26,607 nucleotides of DNA from Carex sylvatica (lineage: Eukaryota > Streptophyta > Magnoliopsida > Poales > Cyperaceae), in assembly GCA_964058845.1 (NCBI GenBank), contig CAXKVR010000912.1, positions 1-26,607 of the forward strand, given 5' to 3'. The first letter of the stretch is position 1, and the number at the start of each line of letters is the position of its first letter. Of the stretch, positions 10,291-18,150 are shown in pieces. The notes beneath the pieces are model-generated. The model did not search any database. It saw only the letters and a list, made by a program, of their open reading frames with translations, and had not been told where the DNA came from. Made by a program: the position numbers and the translations under genes.

Positions 10291-10416
10291 ACAAAAAGAC
10301 CGAAATTTTTATATATACCCAAAAAAAATATAAAATTACGGAATCTACCCACTGTTTGAATGAAATTCGAAAAATGCCCAATCCGGTTATCCAATAACCG
10401 GATTTGAGATAAATGT

Positions 10417-10617
10417 CCGGTAAACGGTGCACCGGACTTTTTTTTTTTTTTTTTTTTTTTTTGAAAAAAAAATTATATTTCCGGTTAACGGTGCACCGGA
10501 CTTTTTTTTTTTTTTTTTTTTTTGAAAAAAAAATTATATTTCCGGTTAACAGTGCACCGGACTTTTTTTTTTTTTTTGAAAAAAAAATTATATTTCCGGT
10601 TAACGGTGTACCGGATT

Positions 10618-10650
<33 letters not shown>
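10417..10650 (+). repeat. Tandem palindrome plus T-run units, left arm of D
   Basis: Four units begin at 10417, 10481, 10542 and 10596 (spacing 64, 61 and 54 bp). Each is a CCGGTTAACGGTGCACCGG-type core, then AC or AT and a run of about 15-30 T, then GAAAAAAAAATTATATTT. Cores 1, 3 and 4 differ from the consensus by one base each. The core is internally near-palindromic (CCGGT...ACCGG with GGTGCACC inside). Confidence 0.75.
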
Positions 10651-10653
<3 letters not shown>

Positions 10654-11171
10654 GAAATTTTTTTTTAAACAGAATTTTTATTTTATTAAAATATTAGAAA
10701 TGTTGAATATATTTCTTTGAAAATAAATGGAATACAATATAATTTGATTTATTAGAAAGACTACAATAAATAACCCGGATCAATATTTTTCAACCCAAAT
10801 TTTTCGCGGCCGTAAGAAAAATTAATATATTTTTAATGGTTGTTATTCAAAAAGAATTCTCAAAATAGATACAACTTTTAATAAATTAAATGTACTAGAA
10901 AGATCACAATATTTTCTGAATTATCTAGAAGTGACTTTTTAATCGGAATCAATAACTTAGAATCTAAGCATTTTTATTTTTTCCCAATAACACATAAAAA
11001 AATATATTAATTTTTCTTACGGCCGCGAAAAATTCGGCATGAAAAATATTGATCCGGGTTATTTGTTGCTCTAATAAATCAAATTATATTGTATTCCATC
11101 TATTTTCAAAGAAATATATTCAACATTTCTAATATTTTAATAAAAAAAAATTCTGTTTAAAAAAAAATTTC

Positions 11172-11177
<6 letters not shown>

Positions 11178-11212
<35 letters not shown>

Positions 11213-11362
11213 AGTCCGGTGCACCGTTAACCGGAAATGTAATTTTTTTTCAAAAAAAAAAAAAAAAAAAAAAAAGTCCGGTGCACCGTTAACCGGAAAT
11301 GTCATTTTTTTTCAAAAAAAAAAAAAAAAAAAAAAAAAATCCGGTGAACGGTTAACCGGAAA
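11178..11362 (-). repeat. Tandem palindrome plus A-run units, right arm of D
   Basis: Mirror of the left-arm block: three cores of the GTCCGGTGCACCGTTAACCGG type near 11214, 11276 and 11339, separated by A-runs of 20 or more bases. The last core reads TCCGGTGAACGGTTAACCGG, one change from its siblings. Confidence 0.7.
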
Positions 11363-11476
11363 TTTGTCTCAAATCCGGTTATTGGATAACCGGATTGGGC
11401 ATTTTTCGAATTCCATTCAAACAGTGGGTAGATTCCGTAATTTTATATTTTTTTTGGGTATTTATAAAAATTTCGG

Positions 11477-12166
11477 ACAAAAAGATCGGTAGAGAAAATG
11501 GTAAAATGCTAATTTTGTGCAAAAAAAAAAGATTCTTTCGATTTCTTTAGATACGTTGCCACTTGCCACAATTATTATCAAATAATATTAGATAGTGTTG
11601 CTCTCTTAAAAAAAAGAACGGTTAGGACTTGTAGAGACTAGAAACATCTTTATCAAATTACAAAAGGTGATACAAATTAATCAATCAATTTTATATTATA
11701 TTCCTGCAATTAATTATAGTTTCATTTTTATATCTATAAAATTGTCAATTGCAAGCAATAAATTTAGACCAAGTGCTAATTTTTTTTTTATTTTATAAAA
11801 TGATCAATCGTTTTATAGTTCTACAATTAAAATTGCAATCGTCACACAATTTTTAAATTGCTTTTCAATTGAAATCAAGATGCTCTAATCGACTAAAAGC
11901 TCTTAAAACATTGTGTAGGTAGCCTTCAAATTTTCTGAAGTTTGCTTTTAATTGTCGATTTTTAATATTTATTTCTTAATACAATATTTTTGATGACAAG
12001 ACAATTTTTCTTTAAAATATAATATGAGGAAAAGAGATATTTTCTGAATTTACTATCTTAAATTTTATAATGATAATGATAATATATTATGCACTGAGTA
12101 AAGTCTCAATGTTTATAAGTACATACAAAGGGTGGCTAATATTAAAACGTTTGTTTGGGAGTCGTC
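11477..12166. other. AT-rich stretch between foldback D and repeat B'
   Basis: No gene, inverted repeat or tandem array recognised. Low GC with many A and T runs. Confidence 0.5.
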
Positions 12167-12493
12167 ATGCAACCAATTGAATTTTTAATTTTCAAAGTCT
12201 AAATGGTCAATCCAAACTGTTAGATGTGATCTCTATATTGAAATGTGATTGGAGACCAAATTTATATTTTTGGAATTTTTTACTATTTATTAAACTAATT
12301 TTAAAATAGCTGATTTTAATAAAAAGTGAAAAATTTCTGAAAACAACAGATTTTAAAACTGGCTTAATAAATATTTAAAAAAATTCAAAAAATGTAAAAT
12401 TTTGTTTCCGAGTACATTTTAGTATAGATTGAATGTTCAACAGTTTGAATCGACTATTTGAACTTTGAAAATGTAAAAATTGAATTGTTTTAT
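12167..12493. mobile_element. Foldback MITE B' (diverged relative of B)
   Basis: The left arm (AATTGAATTTTTAATTTTCAAAG..., GGAGACCAAATTTATATTTTTGG) and right arm are inverted copies of each other. They share landmarks with B: TTTCAAA or TTTAAAA, the CAATCCAAACTGTT-type word, ATATTGAAATGTG, then GGAGACCAAATTT followed by a TTTTTTGGAATTTTTTACTATTT block. It is more degraded than B. Confidence 0.55.
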
Positions 12494-12522
12494 ATATTTT
12501 ATGGACTTTGAAAATAGATTTT

Positions 12523-12784
12523 ACCAAACTAACTTAATTGCTTTGGTTTTACAAAAATCATAAGAACCGAGATGCCATTTCAACTCGAAGTATTTTTTTT
12601 TGTGGGACCGAATTGCTATTTTGGTCCGAGCTATTTTTACAAATTTAAAAAAAATATTGTAAAACTTGTGAAAATATCTCACACTGAATTGTCATTTCAG
12701 TCCTAAAAATAAAGTTTGGAACAAAATGATATTTCAATTCTTATAATTTTTGTAAAAAAATAATAATCATGTTAGTTTCAATTT
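12523..12784. mobile_element. MITE-like inverted repeat A' (relative of A)
   Basis: It begins CCAAACTAACTTAATTGCTTTGG, then TCATAAGAACCGAGATGCCA, and has internal TTTTGGTCCGAGCTATTTTTAC, all closely parallel to A. The right end carries the inverted counterpart (AATTCTTATAATTTTTGTAAAA...). It lies about 30 bp after B', as A lies about 70 bp before B. Confidence 0.6.
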
Positions 12785-12878
12785 TTTTTTAATTATGGTT
12801 TATAAAAAAAATTCGAAACGAAGATAAATATTAGATTCTTTGGGAAGGTAAAATATTAGATTTGCTGTATAATAAATG

Positions 12879-13587
12879 TAGGGGTGTCAATGATACCCTT
12901 TTAGTTGTTTACTCGATCCGTATTGTATTTGATAAGGCGGGTATGAGTAAGGATTTTTTTCGTTAGTTTATTGGGTTAGTTTATTGGGTATGGGTATGGA
13001 TATGGGTAAGGATTTTTTTTCGTTAGCTAAACAGATAAGGGTGTGGATAAAGTATATTTCGTACCGTTATCCTACGGGGTAATTATATAAAATATTATAA
13101 TATGATAATGTTGGAGCAATAATTAGTGAGTACTTTTGTTATTTAGTGTATTGTTTTTGTTGTAAGAAAATATTAAACATACTATTTTTATTTGTATGTC
13201 TTGTTCTTTAATTAAATAATTAAATTTGTTGAAAGATATATTTTTGTTTTTGAATTGTCTTGTTTTATAAAAAATACAATTTAGTTGAATTTGATTGTAC
13301 ATTTATTTTATTTTTTATTAGTAATACCATTGCATATGTGCGAAATAAATGAGTTTTGATGTTTTATTTATAAAATATAATAAAACTAATTATTATAGTA
13401 GTATTATTTATTATTCATTCACTACTGTTTTGTTATCTAATAATTTTAACGAATAAAAATAAAGTAGAATAAGATCAAATTTTAATGAATAAAGGTAGGA
13501 TGTGAATAAAATTATTTTTAATAGATATAGATATGATAATACTTTCAGCCTACTGCCTGCCCATATCATACCCATTTGACACCCCTG
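12879..13587. mobile_element. Non-autonomous hAT-type element, copy 1 (709 bp)
   Basis: The ends are TAGGGGTGTCAA (12879) and TTGACACCCCTG (to 13587), imperfect terminal inverted repeats. The element is flanked by an exact 8-bp direct repeat AATAAATG (12871-12878 and 13588-13595), the target-duplication size of hAT transposons. Subterminal regions are rich in GGGTATGGGTA/GGGTAAGG words near the 5' end. There is no transposase frame, so it would depend on an enzyme supplied elsewhere. A second copy of the same length is at 18715-19422. It ends about 100 bp before the TATA box of the downstream gene. Confidence 0.85.
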
Positions 13588-13689
13588 AATAAATGTTACT
13601 TCGTCGGTCAAGTGCAAGCTCAGAAAATAATCTCGAGGCTATCTTTCGAAAAGCCATTCTTTCGAGGTTACATGTGAAAAAGGATCAAG

Positions 13690-13698
13690 TATAAAATA
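13690..13698 (+). promoter_or_regulatory. TATA box of the PNRC/EDC1-like gene
   Basis: TATAAAATA matches the plant TATA consensus. Transcription would start near 13720-13730, just before the C/T-richer leader. It is the only strong TATA in the 850 bp upstream of the main start codon. Assignment is by position only. Confidence 0.5.
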
Positions 13699-13965
13699 AG
13701 TGGGTGAACCAATACGGGCAGTGGTCTGTGGTCTACTCAACGCTTAAATCCAGCTCTGAGTGATTTCAAGTCCGCCTTCTTGTCCCATCCGAAGAGAGAG
13801 GTTGAGGAAGTCAGGAGAGGAATCATAAGAACAGTCTTATTTTCTTGCTCAAAATTCACTGTTAAGAGATTACCAAAAATTTCAATTCTCGGTTCTTTGC
13901 GATCGTTTTTCCAATCCAATATTAGTATTTTGGTCGAGTTGTGTTTCGTTTCTACAGCTTCCCAT

Positions 13966-14001
13966 ATGGCGGTTTATCTGAGATCTCTCTCTCTGTTCTA
14001 G
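13966..14001 (+). CDS. Upstream ORF 1 (MAVYLRSLSLF)
   Basis: An 11-codon ORF from ATG 13966 to TAG 13999-14001 inside the presumed 5' leader, well before any leader intron. If transcribed it would be the first uORF met by scanning ribosomes. The leader sense frame continues open further upstream (from about 13780), but without a better ATG context. No conserved-peptide family recognised. Confidence 0.35.
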   Translation: MAVYLRSLSLF

Positions 14002-14103
14002 TACCACTTTTCATGATCAGGTTAGTTTTTCTCCGTTTCCGTTTCGTTTTAGTTTTTTTTTTCTTTCGATTGAACGCGGTTTTATTTCTCTTTTCTCCTT
14101 TAG

Positions 14104-14287
14104 AGTATGGATCTTATTTTCTCGTTTGTCTTTTCTGGCCTCAGTACTTACTCTCAGATCTGGCAAAGATTCAAGAGAAAAAGTTCAGTCCGAAGGAAAA
14201 AAAGGAAGAAGAAAGGTATCGATCTGCTCGCACCCGCTTTCGATCTGGCTTTCATCACTAGATCTATACCCTTGACGTACTACCTAG
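14104..14287 (+). other. Putative second leader exon with upstream ORF 2
   Basis: The acceptor ctcctttag|AG (after 14103) pairs with the donor ATGATCAG|gttag (14020/14021), and the donor CCTAG|gtatat (14287/14288) pairs with the acceptor gaactttttag (to 14387). Both introns would be small, 83 and 100 bp. Within this exon an ATG at 14107 opens MDLIFSFVFSGLSTYSQIW..., which continues with a strongly basic KRKKKG-type stretch; if the second intron is spliced out it ends a few codons into the next exon (...GSIPIQI, stop), before the main ATG. An alternative ATG at 14013 spans the first splice. Splicing is inferred from consensus only. Confidence 0.35.
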
Positions 14288-14453
14288 GTATATTTATCTA
14301 TAACGCTTGTATATGTTTTTTAATTGTTTATTTTCATTATATTTTGCGTTATCTTAAACCTAAAAAATGGGTTTTCGAACTTTTTAGGATCAATACCGAT
14401 TCAAATTTAATCAATCAAGTTGAACTGCTAGAACCATTAAGTACCGCTTTCCA

Positions 14454-14966
14454 ATGGAGACGCTAATGGCTTTTGCTCAGCACCAGACCCAATATTCCAG
14501 GAACAAATCTCACCCATCTGATCAGTTTGCCTCGCCTCCTTCTAAAAACTTCCGGGCCATCAACTGCAGGACCTTCCAAGCCGGGTTACCCGACGTGAAA
14601 TCCCCTCCTCAGTTCCACTCTGAGCCGCCCAAACAACTGATCAAATCTAAATCGAAACCTATTTCCATAACCCCTTCCAAGTTGGCCAAGTTCAACAGTG
14701 AGGACCTTTCACTGTGCCCGCCTTTTGCCGGCCCCGCCTACTCGAACTCGCCGCCACCAAGTTCTCTCCCCATACCCAAGTTCTCGCTTCGTCAGAAGAG
14801 AAGCGTTTCCCTCGAGCTGCCAGTTTGTAAGTCTGAAATAGATATGCGCCCAATGGCGAAATCGGCACCTACCACTCCGACTAGAGAGAGAGTGACTGAG
14901 TTTTCTCTTGATGTTGTCATTGCCACGGAGAATCTGAGAAGGATTCTCCATCTAGATGATGAATAG
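14454..14966 (+). CDS. Proline-rich protein with PNRC/EDC1-type decapping motif, 170 aa
   Basis: Intronless CDS of 170 codons; a second in-frame ATG is at codon 5. Residues 20-88 are basic, Ser/Pro-rich and low in order. Residues 88-110 read CPPFAGPAYSNSPP then PSSLPIPKF. This fits the proline-rich motif (aromatic-A-G, aromatic, SPxP, LPxP, F) of the yeast decapping enhancers Edc1/Edc2 and animal PNRC proteins, which in those proteins binds the EVH1 domain of Dcp1 and stimulates Dcp2. A Ser/Thr-Pro segment follows (137-144, SAPTTPTR), then a C-terminal acidic-ended amphipathic helix (about 149-170, with ENLRRILHLDDE). Likely role, by inference: a small disordered cofactor of mRNA decapping in cytoplasmic granules, or a nuclear coregulator-type protein. 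It is much the best coding sequence here: GC and codon use stand out from the AT-rich flanks. The leader holds uORFs, so translation may be controlled. A hAT element lies next to the promoter. Confidence 0.8.
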   Translation: METLMAFAQHQTQYSRNKSHPSDQFASPPSKNFRAINCRTFQAGLPDVKSPPQFHSEPPKQLIKSKSKPISITPSKLAKFNSEDLSLCPPFAGPAYSNSPPPSSLPIPKFSLRQKRSVSLELPVCKSEIDMRPMAKSAPTTPTRERVTEFSLDVVIATENLRRILHLDDE

Positions 14967-15505
14967 AGATGATCAACAATGGGGGGGGGGGTGGTGGTGG
15001 GTGGATGTATATAGCTGGGTCTGATTAACCTCTAATTTAGTTTAGATATGTTAGGTCTGTATACAGTGTCTATTGGTGGCCAATCAACAGGCATTTGCAT
15101 GGTAGTCTTCTGTAGATTTTGCATGTTTAGGTGATTCCATATCTGTTCTACCTTCTGCGGTGTTTCTTTTCTTTGTTTTTCTTTTTTATCCATTTACTCC
15201 TTAGATTAGCTTTTAACTCCAGGGCACACCAATTCTTCTGGTTTTTTTATTGAAGAAGTCGGGTGGTCACTGATTAGTTTCTCTCTCTCTGTCTCTCTTC
15301 CTCTTCCTCGCCCCCCTCCTTTTTGTGTGTGTGTGTGTGTCTACATATCCCTCTTTGTCAATTCTTCTGTTTCTCTTCTATCCAATCAAATCCAAGCCAT
15401 TCTACTAACAAATTGTTATCCTTTATCGCCATCTTTCCAATAGTTACGCTTGCATTGAGTGCTTCAACAATATGTATTATTGCATTAGGTTTCGGTACTA
15501 GAATT
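14967..15505 (+). other. Presumed 3' untranslated region and downstream sequence
   Basis: It contains a G-run with GGT repeats just after the stop (14981-15005), CT-rich microsatellites (15283-15320) and a (GT)8 tract (about 15324-15340). No AATAAA lies within 250 bp of the stop; the nearest clean AATAAA is at 15742-15747, so the polyadenylation site is not placed. No coding exon recognised. Confidence 0.4.
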
Positions 15506-15683
15506 GGTCTCCCTTTGATCTTCAGAGAGGATGGAAAAATGAGGGAATGAAAAAGAATGTTGGAAAGTAGTCAGAGGAAGATTGCTAGGTTGGTAGGTTT
15601 CTCTTTGATTTTCAGAGGATAGAAAATGCGGGAATGAAAAGGAATGTTCGGAAGTAGTCGAAGGAAAAATGCTACATTAGTAG
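15506..15683. repeat. Tandem duplication, about 90-bp period, two copies
   Basis: Copy 1 (15506-15595) and copy 2 (15596-15683) share TTTGATYTTCAGAG, GGAATGAAAARGAATGTT, GAAGTAGTC and end in TTGGTAG or TTAGTAG. They differ by scattered substitutions and short indels, so the duplication is not recent. Confidence 0.75.
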
Positions 15684-17285
15684 CTGAACCTGTGAACTAA
15701 ATGAGGTATAATTTGTGTTCTCGTTTGTTAATAATTAATCCAATAAAGTGAAAAATTACATGGTTTGCTGAATGCTGATAGATTATCTTGTTTGATTGCA
15801 TTATCAGGCTTAGCTTTTGATGGCTTATGCATATTAAAGGTAGCTTCAGGTCAACTCAGAACAGGTGTTTTCATTATAGATCTTGTATGTTAGCCCCTGA
15901 ATTATCTTTCGTCTCTTACCATATGTAAGATGTAGTTTGATTGTTTGTGATTAGCGTGTTATGAATTGTATGTTGTGGTTGAGAGCTTGTTGTCTCTACC
16001 TTTTATTAGATTTCCTAAGTGTTTTCTTTCAGTTTCTGATGTAATCCGGAATGTACTTTTGGTAATTATGCCTAATCAGGGGTATTTACTTGAAAATATA
16101 TGGCAGTATGTTTTTGTTATTATTATTTCTCAAGTTTGTTGGTCATGCTGAGCTAGCCCCTTAGACTACCTGATTGTGTTCATATTTTGCATCTTCTTAT
16201 ATGACTTGATTTAGGGAATTAAGAAAGTATGGAGGGCAGGATGACAAAGGATGGACACAGTTTTACATGATATTTTTGCAAAGTTATGTTATAGATACTG
16301 TCAATATATTTTCAAAACGGAAAAGACAGGTCAAGATGCAAAAACCATTTCAGGTCATATGAATAGGTTAGTGTCTGCATGACCACACAAATCTGTTGTA
16401 CTTCTGAGTAATCAATTTTTCAAATGAATAATCATTTCAATTCTCAATAATTATTGTGGTCAAGTGTTGTTATTGTTTTTAGTATAATTAGTATTAATGC
16501 AAGTGCTCAAGGATATTGACGTTTTAATCAGACCTTTTCTCAACTAGTTTTTGGGGGGCCACGTTAACTTTTTTTTTTTGTTCATTGTTTATTAAACTGA
16601 TATTGATGCGAGCTGGCTGCTTTATAATTAAGAAAAGAAAGTACCGCTACTTGTTTTTCAAAATAGCCTTAATCATAACTCATTGAGAAGCTTCTAGTGC
16701 CTATGATAATCAATACATTAGTGCTGGTATTAAAGAATAATTATTGTGGTCCATTCTACGAGAACTGGGACCTCTTTGATTCAATGCATTGTAACTTGCT
16801 AACTTGTAAAAGACCGTCTGACAAAAGAATCTTTCATATATGGGGGATGGGTCCATGTTCTCATCTGGCGTGAGAGATAAACAGGGGCCGTACAAATTGG
16901 ACAGAATACTTTTGTATCCATTTGTACTAAGAATAACTGAATAAGTATTATTTATTAGCAAAGTTAGGATATATTGTGTTCAATCAAAAGGTTTAGTGAA
17001 CATAATTCCAAAATCTATTAAATTCACTTAAAACGAATGAATTTAAATTGTTGAAACCAATTATATTAATGGTCTACCACGGTTTCGTTAAATTTAATCA
17101 TGGAAACTAACCATATTAAAGCATTAATCTAATCTAAGTTCTTTGTTCAACTTAGATTATATTTGAAATCCCACCCAACTGAACTCACAAGAATATTTGT
17201 CTGCAAATTGCAATATTATCAGCATATTTCATACCCAGCTGTCAGCTTGCATACAGATAATTGATACCAGCTAATAATATGCATA
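15684..17285. other. Intergenic stretch with no gene recognised
   Basis: No coding exon or transposon end identified. A perfect 11-bp stem with an 8-base loop (TAATCTAAGTT...AACTTAGATTA) lies at about 17131-17160. An AATAAA at 15742 could serve the upstream gene if its 3' UTR is long. Otherwise ordinary AT-rich DNA. Confidence 0.45.
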
Positions 17286-17654
17286 ATATAATTCAGGGGT
17301 GGAGGCAGAATTTTAAATAATGAGGGTCAAAAGCATAAAAAAAATTAATAACATAATATAATGCTTTAATGAAGTAAATATTAGGGAATTTTTTTTTATG
17401 CCACTCCAAAACATGAAATTTAGGAATTTGCCTCCTCAAAATCTTAAATTAGCTAATTGCCACTCCAAAATCATTATATTAAGCAAATTGCCACAATTAT
17501 ACATATAATTCAGATATTTTATTAAAATTTATTGAAAAGTAATGTATAATAAAACATATTTTGGTATTTTCAAAATTACCCTTCCATTGAATCTGCCCTT
17601 CACCGCTTGCCACCACCTCTGCTCTCTTCTTCTCTGAAGAACCAAAAATTAAAA

Positions 17655-17768
17655 ATGGATCTGCCACCTTCAGAGGAGTTAGAAACCCTAAAGGCAATCG
17701 ATGTACTACGCGAATCCATCACCATCCCTATGCGAAACCTTTTTTTTTTTTTTGAGAGGAAACCTTAG
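17655..17768 (+). pseudogene. Captured 5' gene fragment inside the MULE
   Basis: A leader-like CT-rich stretch (17590-17650) leads to an ATG followed by 28 sensible codons, MDLPPSEELETLKAIDVLRE then SITIPMRN. After that the frame runs into a 13-T tract (poly-Phe) and stops at 17766-17768. Composition is clearly richer in GC than the element around it. The opening resembles, from memory, the N-terminus of a family of plant multi-pass membrane proteins beginning MDLPPEEL...LRESISIP, where membrane segments follow; only the cytosolic start is present here. This is best read as an exon fragment taken up by the transposon. The family match is unverified. Confidence 0.5.
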
Positions 17769-18150
17769 GTATTTGTACTAAAAATTCAAAGCATGTAAAT
17801 CCTTACATTGAAGTCTAAATTCAACTAGAAATAATAAAAACAAACTACTTAGAAGAAATATCAAATTGTCCTATCTTAACTTATATAAACTACCAATACT
17901 GAAATTTAAATCTCCTAACTACCTTTCCATTTTGTGAATAAAGAAAGGTTGAGGGGCTCCTGGCAAATAGTGCCGCCCCCATCTTCTGACAAGCTGATTC
18001 CTTACAAGTATCTACTAGAATGCTCATTTCTCACCCCGTTGAAACTAGTTAGTTTGACAGTATCACCTGTAGCCTTCCGACATCCCCTCTGAAATATTAG
18101 TAAATTCTAAAAAAAGATGAAACGACAGTAGTTAGGGTGCATTTTGGGGG
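17743..18150 (-). other. Antisense segment ending in an A-tail, possible retroposed insert
   Basis: Read on the minus strand, a less AT-rich stretch (about 17940-18090) passes into AT-rich 3'-UTR-like sequence and ends in a run of about 13 A (the T-run at about 17740-17753 on +), directly abutting the captured coding fragment. That is the appearance of a retroposed transcript or truncated LINE/SINE. The word GAAACCT occurs on both sides of the T-run (about 17734 and 17759), so a simple T-run expansion within an insertion is the alternative. No coding frame recognised. Confidence 0.3.

Larger units (their letters stand above)
10300..11476. repeat. Foldback element D: large inverted repeat of about 1.2 kb
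   Basis: The left arm (about 10300-10850) and right arm (about 10984-11476) are inverted copies around a loop of about 130 bp. Landmarks in order inward are CCGAAATTTTTATA, ACGGAATCTACCCACTGTTT, the palindrome ATCCGGTTATCCAATAACCGG, a tandem block of CCGGTTAACGGTGCACCGG units with long T-runs, AATAATTTGATT-type sequence, CCCGGATCAATATTTTTC and GCGGCCGTAAGAAAAATTAATATATTT. The left arm has four tandem units, the right arm three, which explains the length difference. No coding capacity; open frames across it only translate homopolymer. It resembles a foldback transposon or a hairpin locus that could give rise to small RNAs, but no known family is assigned. Confidence 0.75.

Noticed and set aside
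10413..10697. Open frame across the foldback D arm
   Set aside because: It mostly translates T-runs into poly-Phe and exists only because homopolymers contain no stops.
10417..11362. Regularly spaced repeats that could suggest a CRISPR-like array
   Set aside because: The spacers are homopolymer runs, the array is mirrored within a hairpin and the setting is plant nuclear DNA.
13941..14466. Longer frames through the 5' leader treated as main coding sequence
   Set aside because: They cross likely leader introns and low-complexity sequence. Only the uORF reading is kept, as a low-confidence entry.
14709..14951. Minus-strand open frame over the decapping-motif gene
   Set aside because: It is antisense to a clearly coding, conserved-motif frame and is a composition shadow.
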